From Desulfamplus sp. (GTDB taxonomy: Bacteria; Desulfobacterota; Desulfobacteria; Desulfobacterales; Desulfobacteraceae), in assembly GCA_015232555.1 (NCBI GenBank), contig JADFZJ010000017.1, forward strand, positions 1-54,848: a stretch of 54,848 nt of DNA. The letters run 5' to 3'. Under the pieces are notes generated by a model. That model made no database searches. It saw only the letters and a program-made list of their open reading frames with translations, and was not told the DNA's origin. The position numbers and the translations under genes were made by a program. Below, one piece after another: positions 1-8,844 of this stretch; position 1 is the stretch's first letter; every line of letters starts with the position of its first letter.

Positions 1-608
1 TTATTGTTACGTTCTGTCGCTAAATGTAAAACATTTGTCGGGTCTGCCTTATCCCTGTGAAGCCAGTTTGTAATGTTCTTGCCAAATCCGCTTCCTACTT
101 TTGAGTTATCACGAATTTTATCGGTTTGAGAGAGATTTTTTAATCTTGAATTTGCCCAATCGCCCATGGGAACCATAACTTCTTCTTGGTACATATTAAA
201 TTTCCGATTTTTATTAAACTGAAGAAGCCTCTCCCACGAGTCCCGAAAGCGATTAGGCCACTTTCCTGGATAGGAATTTTTTTTATGCCAAATAAACTCC
301 TCTGTCCACAACCATCCTTGTTTACGCATTTCTAAAATCAGTTCAATCACATAAGTGCTCCGTTCACCTTCCACCACCTTCTCTTTGATGTTTAAGATAA
401 AGGTTCCCGTTGGCTTTAAAACACGTAAAAGCTGTTCTGAAATAGGTAAAAACCAATTCACGTATTTATCATGACTAATACCACCGTATGTGCTTTTTCG
501 TTGGTCTGCATAAGGTGGAGATGTCACTATAAGATCGATAGAATCATTTTGAAGTAAATTTAATTCTTCTTTACTGTCTCCGTTATATATATTTGTAGTT
601 ATTTCCAT
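1..608 (-). CDS. DNA methyltransferase, beta-class TSPPY type (3' end beyond window)
   Basis: The reading frame opens with ATG at 608 and runs off the left edge, giving about 202 residues with no stop. Residues 29-33 read TSPPY, the catalytic motif IV of amino-methyltransferases. SPPY is more usual in N4-cytosine enzymes, and N6-adenine enzymes more often have DPPY. Next come a typical PTGTFILNIKEK strand and a WTEEFIWHKKN region. In beta-class enzymes motif IV precedes the target-recognition region and the SAM-binding FxGxG motif, so the SAM motif should lie outside the window. No restriction endonuclease is visible in the window. The ribosome site upstream of the ATG is weak. The gene reads in the same direction as the kinase gene upstream, 65 bp away. 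The family is confident; the base specificity is not. Confidence 0.85.
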   Translation of the reverse strand, partial: MEITTNIYNGDSKEELNLLQNDSIDLIVTSPPYADQRKSTYGGISHDKYVNWFLPISEQLLRVLKPTGTFILNIKEKVVEGERSTYVIELILEMRKQGWLWTEEFIWHKKNSYPGKWPNRFRDSWERLLQFNKNRKFNMYQEEVMVPMGDWANSRLKNLSQTDKIRDNSKVGSGFGKNITNWLHRDKADPTNVLHLATERNN

Positions 609-673
609 TTTATAATCACTTGTCAAAAAATTTTATATTGGTGCAGAAATATTCAAAATTAGAATTGCTCTAT

Positions 674-2428
674 TCATACAGCCATAGATTTAGTAAGAGG
701 CAGTTTTATTGTAAATGTACTTCCTTTACCAGGTGTTGAGGCAACTTTAATCAGCCCTTTATGATCCTCTGTAATGATGAAATAAGATATGGATAAACCA
801 AGACCAGTTCCGCTCTTTTTAGTTGTAAAGAACGGCTGGAACACTTTTTTACGAACGTCTTCTGGCATCCCCTCTCCATTATCAGAGATTTCAATAGATG
901 CCATATTATCGTCAGATATTCCAATGGTAACTATAATCTGCTTTGCTCCATTTGCTGACGCAGACTCTATATCTTGTTTATCTTCATTAATCTGACTAAG
1001 CTCACTACCATTGTTGTTATCATGCCATTTTTTGTTTTCTATAGACTGCAATCCATTTTTAAGAATATTTAGAAGCACCTGCTGAATCTTAACGGGCTGA
1101 CAGGAGACCAACGGCATATCTTTTTGATAATTTCTGATAATCTCAACATGCCCAATATCTTTCTCAGCTTTTGTTTTATAGTCAATAACGGCGAGCTTAA
1201 TGGATTTTTCCATAAGTTCCGCAAGATTTTCGTGTTTAAGAGTGCCTTCATTTCTGCGGCTAAAACTTAGCATATCATCAACAATTTGTGCTGCACGGTT
1301 GCCTGATTGATGCACAGAATCCATCATACGAAAAATTTCACGTTTCTCCATATACTGCCTTATAACATCAAGTGTTACACCACACTCTTGTGCAGCATGG
1401 TGGTTAGCAGGAAGCTCTCCATTAATCCTGTTTTTTATAACCTGAATATTTTGAATAATTCCAGCAAGCGGATTGTTGATCTCATGTGCCATACCAGCAG
1501 CAATTCCACCCATTGAGAGCATCTTTTCAGACTGAATAACAATCTCATCCATTTTAACCCGTTCAGTTACATCGTCAATTCTTATAACAGCCCCGCGTCT
1601 ATCGTTAAAACTGAAAGGGTAAATGGCAAAGTTATTAATAACCAGCCTGCCTTTAATATAAACAGGAATACGGTTTTTCTCAATCAGCTCTCCTGAACTC
1701 ATTCCATTTTCAATATTACTAACAATAAATCGGTAAAAAGGGAAAACAGCAGAAATATATTTTCCAGTTGCATCTTCTAACACGACAGCTTCTGATTTGT
1801 TTGACGCAAGACGAGCTAATCTATAGGCATGGCTGTTCATATCAGTTATTCTGCACTCACTATCTACGCTGATTAAAGACGATGAGATTGAGTTGATAAC
1901 TTTAATAAGATATGCCCTTGCCTGTTCTATCTCACGGGTTGCCTCAATGTTTCTCTTTATCTGCTCTTTAAGCTCTTCATTTGTCGTAAGAAGCTCTGAG
2001 GTTCTTTCAGCAACAATCTGTTCTAATCCATTTTTAATCTTATGAAGTTCTAAGAAGACATTGACCTTACTTAATAAAATGAATTTATTCAGAGGTTTGA
2101 AAATAAAATCAACCGCACCAGTACCGTATCCTTTGATCTCCTTTGCATCGTCTCTGTCAATTGCAGTTACAAATATAATTGGGATGTTTTCTGTTTTTTC
2201 GTTGGATTTGAGTATCTCTGCAACTTCATATCCATCCATATCAGGCATCTGGACATCAAGTATAATAATGGCAAATTCGTGCTCAAGAATACTTGCCAAT
2301 GCTTCATTACCTGATGATGCACGTATTACCTGTGCATCTGATTTGGTAAGAATTTTTTCCAAAGCAAAGAGATTCTCAGGAATATCATCCACAATAAGGA
2401 TTTTGGGCTTGAAGGTGTTGTTATTCAT
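674..2428 (-). CDS. Response regulator-histidine kinase (REC-PAS-HisKA-HATPase)
   Basis: This is a 584-residue soluble signalling protein. Residues 8-125 are a receiver domain (KILIVDDIPENLFAL, phospho-acceptor Asp in IILDVQMPDMDG, conserved Lys in FKPLN). A coiled coil and a PAS-like region (about 170-290) follow, then a HisKA dimerisation helix with the phospho-His in GMAHEINNPLAGII, then a HATPase domain (N box LLNILKNGLQSI, ISDNGEGMPE, TGLGLSIS). No membrane segment is seen. The N-terminal receiver suggests that an upstream kinase controls this kinase; the three-receiver hybrid kinase at 3939-7859 is the obvious candidate. The ATG overlaps the CheB stop by 4 bp, which indicates translational coupling. 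Input signal and output are unknown. Confidence 0.92.
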   Translation of the reverse strand: MNNNTFKPKILIVDDIPENLFALEKILTKSDAQVIRASSGNEALASILEHEFAIIILDVQMPDMDGYEVAEILKSNEKTENIPIIFVTAIDRDDAKEIKGYGTGAVDFIFKPLNKFILLSKVNVFLELHKIKNGLEQIVAERTSELLTTNEELKEQIKRNIEATREIEQARAYLIKVINSISSSLISVDSECRITDMNSHAYRLARLASNKSEAVVLEDATGKYISAVFPFYRFIVSNIENGMSSGELIEKNRIPVYIKGRLVINNFAIYPFSFNDRRGAVIRIDDVTERVKMDEIVIQSEKMLSMGGIAAGMAHEINNPLAGIIQNIQVIKNRINGELPANHHAAQECGVTLDVIRQYMEKREIFRMMDSVHQSGNRAAQIVDDMLSFSRRNEGTLKHENLAELMEKSIKLAVIDYKTKAEKDIGHVEIIRNYQKDMPLVSCQPVKIQQVLLNILKNGLQSIENKKWHDNNNGSELSQINEDKQDIESASANGAKQIIVTIGISDDNMASIEISDNGEGMPEDVRKKVFQPFFTTKKSGTGLGLSISYFIITEDHKGLIKVASTPGKGSTFTIKLPLTKSMAV

Positions 2429-3045
2429 TCAGATTCTCCGTCAACTCTTTTCATTATAGTTTCTATAAAACAGGGTATCTCATCAAGATTCATTATGTGA
2501 TCAACTGCATTAGTTCGGATAGCATAAGAGGGCATATAATCAACTTCTGCGGTTTCAGGATTTTCCGCAATAGTTATCCCTCCGAGGGACTTTATCTTTT
2601 TAATGCCATTGCTTCCGTCAAAGTTTGCCCCTGTTAAAATAACCCCTAAAAGAGAGGGTCCAAAAACTTCAGCAGCAGATTCAAACAGTACATCAATAGA
2701 CGGACGACAGTAACAGACAGGCGGATCAACAGAAAGTGCAAAATAGAGGCATCCATCTGCAATATCTTTTTCAACAAGCAGATGATAGCCTCCAGGGGCA
2801 ATATAGATAGTTCCAGATTCAATTTTTGTTTTATCTAACGGCTCTTTCACAGACATCTGGCATCTATCGTTTAACGATTCTACTAAATACGATTCTAAAT
2901 CAGCCCTTCTGTGCTGAACAACCATAACTGGTAGTTCAAAATCACGCCTAAACATGGGCAGTATCCTGTGAAGAGCTTTAAACCCACCTGCAGAAACCCC
3001 TATTACAACAGCTTTTAATGCAGGGCGTTTAATTTGACTTGCCAT
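2425..3045 (-). CDS. cheB: CheB-type protein-glutamate methylesterase domain, no receiver
   Basis: At 206 residues this is only the catalytic half of CheB, which removes methyl esters from (or deamidates) glutamyl residues of chemoreceptors. The catalytic residues are visible: Ser in VIGVSAGGFKAL, His in VVQHRR, and Asp in LTGANFDGSNGI. Full-length chemotaxis CheB has about 350 residues with an N-terminal receiver that gates activity, and that receiver is absent here. The gene lies 13 bp after cheR and overlaps the next kinase gene by 4 bp, so all belong to one operon. No chemoreceptor gene is in the window, so the substrate is unknown. It may serve a non-chemotaxis relay, or its substrate may be encoded elsewhere. 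Confidence 0.9.
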   Translation of the reverse strand: MASQIKRPALKAVVIGVSAGGFKALHRILPMFRRDFELPVMVVQHRRADLESYLVESLNDRCQMSVKEPLDKTKIESGTIYIAPGGYHLLVEKDIADGCLYFALSVDPPVCYCRPSIDVLFESAAEVFGPSLLGVILTGANFDGSNGIKKIKSLGGITIAENPETAEVDYMPSYAIRTNAVDHIMNLDEIPCFIETIMKRVDGESE

Positions 3046-3058
3046 ATCAGCTTCTCAG

Positions 3059-3946
3059 TTAATTATCATCTTTATGTATTGAACAGATAATATCTCTCTT
3101 CTTTTTAAATATTCTGGCTGTTTTATCAATTGTCTCATATAGTGAAGCACTTGTAGAAAATTCAAGACTCTCTTTTGTACCAAGACATAGAAAGCCATTG
3201 ATTCTGAGGCTTTTACTAAAAAGCTCTAAAACATGATCTTGCAATATTTTATTAAAATATATAAGCACATTACGGCAGAGAATCATGTTCATTTCACCAA
3301 AAACCCCATCTGTGACCAGATTATGATTTGCAAATACAATGTTCTTTTTTAAAGAGCTGTCAAAAATAACTGAATTATAGTCTGCATGATAGTATCCAGC
3401 AAAAGACTCTTTCCCCCCTGATTTCTGATAATTGGCTGTATTAAGTCTCATATCTGCTGCAGAATATATACCTCTCTTTGCAATTTCAAGCACATTATCA
3501 TTAAAATCTGTTGCATAAATGATAATATTCTCATCAAGTCCCTCCTCTTTAAAAAGAATGGCAAGAGAGTATATCTCCTCTCCTGTAGAGATGCCTGCTG
3601 CCCATATCTTGATAAATGGATAAGTTTTAAGATAGGGTATTATACTCTCTCTTATAGATAGAAAAAAAGGGGGGTCCCTAAACATCTCTGTTACATTGAC
3701 TGATATACTGTGGAGAAAAAATCTAAAAAAGTCATTATCATGGATTATAAGGGGGATCATGTCGGTAAGTCTTGCCAAACCGCTATCTTCCATAATTTTG
3801 TTAAGCCGTCTTTTCATTGAAGCTCGTGCATAATTGGTGAAATCATAACCATGCTTCAACTGGACAGCGTCAAGAATCAATTTTATCTCAATATCGTCTA
3901 TATCCATGACTCTTTGATGGAGTGGATAAGATGGCACGTTATTCAT
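3059..3946 (-). CDS. cheR: CheR-type protein-glutamate O-methyltransferase
   Basis: This 295-residue protein matches the usual CheR length. CheR uses SAM to methylate glutamyl residues. An N-terminal all-helical domain (about 10-80) precedes the SAM-binding fold. The SAM motif is KIWAAGISTGEEIYSLA, followed by IIYATDFNDNVLEIA and the late motif MILCRNVLIYF. The ATG overlaps the end of the upstream hybrid kinase by 8 bp, so the two are translationally coupled. The separate CheB follows 13 bp later. A hybrid kinase with CheR and CheB but no receptor or CheW nearby suggests methylation linked to a phosphorelay rather than the canonical receptor array. That role is inference; the enzyme family is clear. 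Confidence 0.93.
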   Translation of the reverse strand: MNNVPSYPLHQRVMDIDDIEIKLILDAVQLKHGYDFTNYARASMKRRLNKIMEDSGLARLTDMIPLIIHDNDFFRFFLHSISVNVTEMFRDPPFFLSIRESIIPYLKTYPFIKIWAAGISTGEEIYSLAILFKEEGLDENIIIYATDFNDNVLEIAKRGIYSAADMRLNTANYQKSGGKESFAGYYHADYNSVIFDSSLKKNIVFANHNLVTDGVFGEMNMILCRNVLIYFNKILQDHVLELFSKSLRINGFLCLGTKESLEFSTSASLYETIDKTARIFKKKRDIICSIHKDDN

Positions 3947-6900
3947 ACAGCCAAACCCTCAGAAGAGTCAGAAGTTTTGCTGTATCTAAAGGTTTGGACA
4001 GATAATCGTTTGCCCCGCATTTTATACACTCTTCTTTATCAGAAGACATTGCCTTTGCTGTAAGGGCAATAATTGGAAGCGTGCGTAAATCTTTTTGCTC
4101 TCTTATCCTCTTTATAGCTTCATACCCATCCATGACAGGCATCATTATATCCATAAGGATGATATCAGGTCTTTCACCATCTTCAACAAGGACTTTCAAC
4201 GCCTTTTCGCCGTTATTGGCAATAATTACCTCCATACCCTTAGATTTGAGGAACTTGTTGAGAGCAAAGGCATTTCTCATATCGTCATCAACTACAAGTA
4301 CCTTTTTATCTTTTAGAAAAGTTTGCTGATCCCGCACCTTTTTAATCATCCGTTTTTGATTTTCTGGCATTTCACTTTCTACACGATGGAGAAAAAGGGC
4401 TGTTTCATCAATAAGCCTCTCCATTGAAATGGCATTTTTCAACACAATGCTGGACGCATACTGTTCAAGCCTTCTGGTTTCGTCAGCAGTTAAATCTCTT
4501 CCTGTAAAAACAATAACGGGCAACATCTCTATCTGCGGGTCTTTACTGATTCTATCCATGATTTCAAAACCAGATATGTCAGGCAGCCCAAGATCAAGGA
4601 TCATGCAGTCAAAATGACGCTCTTTCAGCAGTGCGACAGCCTCCTCGCCAGTAATAGCAGAAGTAACCTTGATGTCGTTTGTTCCCATCAATTTAAGGAT
4701 GCTCAATTGCAGTTCGCCATTGTCCTCAACTACCAGCAGATGTTTAACATCATTTGAGAGGACTGTCTCAATTTTTTGGAGAGCCTTGTTAAGATCATTG
4801 CTTGATACAGGTTTAGTCAGATAGCCGACAGCCCCTTTTTCAAGACCTTTACGGCTTTGGTTATGACCTGACATAATATGAACGGGTATGTGTCGGGTAT
4901 CTGGATTGGTTTTAAGTTCATTCATAACAGCCCAGCCGTCAATACCCGGAAGTGAGATATCAAGGATAATCGCAGTCGGCTTGTTATCAAGCACATACTT
5001 TATTCCTTCTTCTCCTGTTGAAGCAGATACAGTGCTGTATCCATGTTTTTTAAAGAAGTTAGAGAGAATTTTTGCAAATTCAGGATCATCTTCAATGATA
5101 AGCATTGTTTTGGGATTTTCTTTTAAAGCAGAAAGTTCTGTTTGAGACTGAGGAACAGTTGTATAAGCCTTAGTATTAGATACTACATCTATAGTCTGAA
5201 GGGAAGAAGGTGTCGATGGTTGTTCAATCTTAGGTGAAACAGGCAAATTTTGCACATTATTCTCTTGCTCCTCACTCTCAAGATGCTCAGGAATATAAAG
5301 GGTAAATCTTGATCCTTTGCCAATTTCACTTTGAACCTTGATATCTCCTCCAAGCAGTTGTGCAAGCTCTTTTGATATGGATAAACCAAGACCTGTTCCA
5401 TCATGTTTTCTGCGAATTGAGCCATCTACCTGTTTGAACGCTTCAAACACTGCATCAAGTTTATCTGCTGGAATGCCAAGACCTGTGTCAATAACTGATA
5501 TTGCAATTATGTTGTTCGCTGCCGCATTTACAGGCTTATTGTTCTGCCCGATTTTATCTCTGATATTATTATTTACAATATTATTAAGCTCAGATGCTAA
5601 AGCTCTTGCAAAATTTAGTGTAATAGAACCAGTTTCTGTAAATTTAATAGCATTTCCAATAAGATTTCTGATTACCTGTTCAAGCCTGTGCAGATCGGTT
5701 GTTATAATTTCGGGCAGATTATGCTCCATATTCACCCTGAATTCTATCCCTTTTGCCTTTGCCATGTGCAAAAATTCAGATTTAAAATGTGCTCCTATCT
5801 CATCAATAGAACATTTGGATATATTAAGCTCAATCTTTTTTGCTTCAATTTTCGATAGATCAAGAATATTGTTGATAAGATGCAGAAGATTTTGACCGCT
5901 CCTGTATATTGAAGCGGCAGATTCAATCTGGTCAGGCGTAAGGTTATTCTCCTCATTTTCAGAAAGCATGTTGGCAAGTATCAACAGACTGTTTAAAGGA
6001 GTTCTAAGCTCATGCGACATATTGGCAAGAAACTCTGATTTGTATTGGGTCTCAATACGTAGTTGTGTTGCTTTTTCCTCAATCTCCATCTGTTTTGACT
6101 TTAGAATGTTGTTGCTCTTTTCAATCTCCTGCTTCTGTGATTGAAGTATGTTGGTTTTCTCTTCAAGCTCTTCGTTGCTTGCCCGTAACTCTTCTTGCTG
6201 TATCTGCAATTTCTCTTCTGATGCCCTTAGTATCCTTGCCTGCTCTTCAAGCTCCTCGTTAGTGGCTTTAAGCTCCTCCTGCTGTGCCCTAAGCTCTTCT
6301 GCCTGTTCACGGGTGTGCTCTAAAAGTTGAGATAATTTTTGATTAAAAATAGCCCCATTTATTGAGACAGCAAGAATTTCTGCTGCAATTTCAAGAAATT
6401 CAATATGAAGCTGAGAAAATTGTCCAGAAGTTCCAATCTCAATAACCCCTTTGACATCATCTTCATATATAACAGGAAGCACAATGATATTTTTAGGCGT
6501 AGCATTTCCAAGAGAAGATTCAATTCTAATATAACTTTCAGGGACTTCTGTAAAAATGATCGTCTTTTTTTCTAATGCTGCCTGACCATTAAGACCCTCT
6601 CCAAGTTTAAAACGGTTATATATTCCTTTCCTTGTTTTGAACGCATAGGATGCAACCATCTTAAAGTCATTGTCCGTCTCGCTTTTTACAAAAAATGTTC
6701 CTACGACTCCATTTATATAAGATGCAATAAATTCAATGGCTTTTCTTGAGATTGTAATTATATCCTGCTCTCTTCCAATTATACTGCCCAATTCTGCCTG
6801 TCCGTTTTTAATCCAGCTCTGATTCTGCTTTGTGGTATCTGCCTCTTCAAGGGTTTGCATAACTTTGTTAAGTGAAACTGCAAGCGGATCTTTTTCAGAT

Positions 6901-7859
6901 TCAATCGGGATACGCAAAGAGTAATCAGCATGGTCTATAGCTGTCTGTAGTGTAGAGAATAGATAGTTGAAACGCTCAAGATTTTTCTCAAGAGTTTCAT
7001 ACAATGAATTACGTTCTATCTCTTTCTGCCGTATCTGGTCAATCATGTTGACAAAGCCATTAACTAAAATACCAACCTCATCAATCCGATTGGACCGTTT
7101 AATATCTATAGAAAAATCGTTATCTTTAGCAATTTTTTTAAAAATATTTGCAAGTTCAAGTATAGGTCTGTTTATTTTTGCAGCCCCAAACATCATAACA
7201 GTAATAATAATAATCGTAGTTATGATGAACGCAAAAAGCATCCGACTGTTTGATTCAAGAATGGCATTGTCAATAAACTCTTCCGTGTAAAAGATTTCAA
7301 ATTTACCAACTTTTCTATCTTTAAAAATTATACTGTCTGTGATTCTTCTGATGTAAGTGGCATCTGACGGAATAGTGTATGGCTTTTTGACTGTTTCTAC
7401 TTCATATTCTGTATCTAATCCTCTGTCTATCTGGAATTCATCATTTACCTTATCTTTACTCTCTACATCTGCTTTGTCTTCTGTAATTGTAGGAGATATT
7501 TTTTTTCCTTGATATACCTTAATAGGAGATGTCTTATCTGATTGCTTCAAGATTTTCTTGACGTTACTTGTTAAAAAATTATTCATGTCAAATACATTGA
7601 CAGCAACAATTAGTTTATTTTTTAATATCACATGGCTCAGTCGGTTAACTTCTTCCTCATTATAATCCCAAAGCGGCTGACCGTATCCCATCTTTGAAAA
7701 ATGGACGGCATTTGATAGAGATATGTTAAGATATTCGGTTAGATTATTTTTGTTGATATGGTTAAAATAGAGGATAAATATTATGCTGATAAAAGTTACT
7801 ACAAATACAATCAGAGATGCGAGTTTTGCTGCTATTGTTTTTCGTATTTGATAAAACAT
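3939..7859 (-). CDS. Membrane hybrid histidine kinase with HAMP, GAF and three receivers
   Basis: This is a 1306-residue sensor kinase. TM1 is at about residues 10-31 and TM2 at about 199-223, flanking a periplasmic sensor of about 165 residues with no recognised fold. HAMP follows (about 225-280), then a GAF domain (about 350-510). A long coiled coil (about 515-620) is made of repeated EELRATNEELEE-like heptads. HisKA has its His in ANMSHELRTPLNS, and HATPase has NLIGNAIKFT, DTGLGIP and GTGLGLSIS. Three receivers follow, with acceptor Asp in IILDISLPGIDG, MILDLGLPDISG and ILMDIMMPVMDG. It heads the operon with cheR, cheB and the receiver-kinase. The ATG at 7859 is preceded by about 200 bp without a gene that contains an inverted repeat. 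Confidence 0.94.
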   Translation of the reverse strand: MFYQIRKTIAAKLASLIVFVVTFISIIFILYFNHINKNNLTEYLNISLSNAVHFSKMGYGQPLWDYNEEEVNRLSHVILKNKLIVAVNVFDMNNFLTSNVKKILKQSDKTSPIKVYQGKKISPTITEDKADVESKDKVNDEFQIDRGLDTEYEVETVKKPYTIPSDATYIRRITDSIIFKDRKVGKFEIFYTEEFIDNAILESNSRMLFAFIITTIIIITVMMFGAAKINRPILELANIFKKIAKDNDFSIDIKRSNRIDEVGILVNGFVNMIDQIRQKEIERNSLYETLEKNLERFNYLFSTLQTAIDHADYSLRIPIESEKDPLAVSLNKVMQTLEEADTTKQNQSWIKNGQAELGSIIGREQDIITISRKAIEFIASYINGVVGTFFVKSETDNDFKMVASYAFKTRKGIYNRFKLGEGLNGQAALEKKTIIFTEVPESYIRIESSLGNATPKNIIVLPVIYEDDVKGVIEIGTSGQFSQLHIEFLEIAAEILAVSINGAIFNQKLSQLLEHTREQAEELRAQQEELKATNEELEEQARILRASEEKLQIQQEELRASNEELEEKTNILQSQKQEIEKSNNILKSKQMEIEEKATQLRIETQYKSEFLANMSHELRTPLNSLLILANMLSENEENNLTPDQIESAASIYRSGQNLLHLINNILDLSKIEAKKIELNISKCSIDEIGAHFKSEFLHMAKAKGIEFRVNMEHNLPEIITTDLHRLEQVIRNLIGNAIKFTETGSITLNFARALASELNNIVNNNIRDKIGQNNKPVNAAANNIIAISVIDTGLGIPADKLDAVFEAFKQVDGSIRRKHDGTGLGLSISKELAQLLGGDIKVQSEIGKGSRFTLYIPEHLESEEQENNVQNLPVSPKIEQPSTPSSLQTIDVVSNTKAYTTVPQSQTELSALKENPKTMLIIEDDPEFAKILSNFFKKHGYSTVSASTGEEGIKYVLDNKPTAIILDISLPGIDGWAVMNELKTNPDTRHIPVHIMSGHNQSRKGLEKGAVGYLTKPVSSNDLNKALQKIETVLSNDVKHLLVVEDNGELQLSILKLMGTNDIKVTSAITGEEAVALLKERHFDCMILDLGLPDISGFEIMDRISKDPQIEMLPVIVFTGRDLTADETRRLEQYASSIVLKNAISMERLIDETALFLHRVESEMPENQKRMIKKVRDQQTFLKDKKVLVVDDDMRNAFALNKFLKSKGMEVIIANNGEKALKVLVEDGERPDIILMDIMMPVMDGYEAIKRIREQKDLRTLPIIALTAKAMSSDKEECIKCGANDYLSKPLDTAKLLTLLRVWLYE

Positions 7860-8060
7860 AAAACTTATACTCCTGTGCTTGTGAGTAATTAAATGAACTT
7901 TATGTTTTTAACATTTATAAAGTTTTAAATTGAAGTATTGGCATCCTTTATTTCAAACCAAAAATACTAAAAGATGCTGAAACTGACGAGTTCTGGAGTT
8001 AAGTTGGAAGTAAAGCGATCAAAGATGGACATTGTAAGCAAATTGAGAAAAATAGCACTA
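7860..8060. other. Gene-free stretch upstream of the hybrid kinase
   Basis: These 201 bp lie between the end of the HTH-EIIA gene and the start of the hybrid kinase. They should hold the promoter of the kinase-cheR-cheB operon and the 3' end of the motility operon. No clear -35/-10 pair or sigma-54 site was found. An inverted repeat at 7896-7924 (8-bp arms AACTTTAT and ATAAAGTT, with a smaller ATGTT/AACAT stem inside) is the only structure noted. Confidence 0.5.
7896..7924. repeat. Inverted repeat upstream of hybrid kinase
   Basis: The arms AACTTTAT and ATAAAGTT are perfect complements separated by 13 bases, and the spacer itself can pair as ATGTT/AACAT. It lies 36-64 bp upstream of the kinase ATG, a possible operator or 5'-leader hairpin. 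It is AT-rich, so chance occurrence is plausible. Confidence 0.3.
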
Positions 8061-8771
8061 CTACATTTCTCTTCTATCAATATCTCTTTCCATATCTTTT
8101 ATTCGATTAAGAAATAAATCTGCATCTGGCTTCTGATGAAGAAAAGCCATAAAGTTGCTGTCTCTCAGACAGAAAGAGAGCCGAGATAGCAGATTCAGGT
8201 GAGTCTCCACTGACGGGCTTAAAATAACAAAAAGAACTGATACAGGTTTATCATCAATGGCATCAAAATCTACAGAGTTTTCAAGAAAACAGGTGATAAT
8301 CATGGGGTTGGTAAGTCCATTAGCCAAAGGATTTCTTGGATGAGGGATTGCAACCCCCTTTCCAATACCTGTTGATGCAAGTTTTTCTCTCTCCATAAGC
8401 TGATGACGAATTTCATCTCTATCTTTTCCTGAAAAATCAGGAATTATATCAATTACAGCATCAATAACTTCATCTTTAGTTTTACCGACAATATTGTGAA
8501 ATACCCCGCCTCTTTTTAACGCAGATAAGAGAACAGATGGTGATAAAATATTTTCACTCTGATCATCTTGCTCTTTTTGCAGAGCGTGGTCATTGTTAGG
8601 GTGCATTTGAGTCTTTCGATGTTTTTCAGCCCAGCGATGAAACTCTAATTCATTATAAATACCAATGCTTCCATGTTTATTAACTGGTATTTTCCCCTGT
8701 CTTATCCATCTTTCTAATGTATCCAAATTCAATCCAAGATCATCGGCAATTTCAGTTAAAGCACGTCTCAT
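8061..8771 (-). CDS. Helix-turn-helix / PTS EIIA (PtsN-like) fusion regulator
   Basis: This is a 236-residue protein. An in-frame TTG lies three codons upstream, but the ATG at 8771 is preferred because AAGGA sits nine bases before it. Residues 1-55 look like a MerR/excisionase-type winged helix (ALTEIADDLGLNLDTLERWIRQGKIPV). The rest (about 80-230) is a PTS EIIA type-2 fold with the phospho-accepting His in GKGVAIPHPRNPL. EIIA-Ntr proteins carry phosphate from PEP via NPr and act mainly as regulators; no sugar permease is nearby. The gene lies 73 bp downstream of motB. The fusion suggests that EIIA phosphorylation controls DNA or partner binding (inference). Confidence 0.82.
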   Translation of the reverse strand: MRRALTEIADDLGLNLDTLERWIRQGKIPVNKHGSIGIYNELEFHRWAEKHRKTQMHPNNDHALQKEQDDQSENILSPSVLLSALKRGGVFHNIVGKTKDEVIDAVIDIIPDFSGKDRDEIRHQLMEREKLASTGIGKGVAIPHPRNPLANGLTNPMIITCFLENSVDFDAIDDKPVSVLFVILSPSVETHLNLLSRLSFCLRDSNFMAFLHQKPDADLFLNRIKDMERDIDRREM

Positions 8772-8844
8772 TAATAACAATCCTTATTGGTAATAACTAT
8801 AAAAACAATAGTTACTATTATCTTTCAAAATATTCTGCAAATTT

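Noticed and set aside
7974-8120. Plus-strand frame of about 48 codons starting in the gap before the hybrid kinase
   Set aside because: Most of it overlaps the HTH-EIIA gene on the other strand, and there is no ribosome site.
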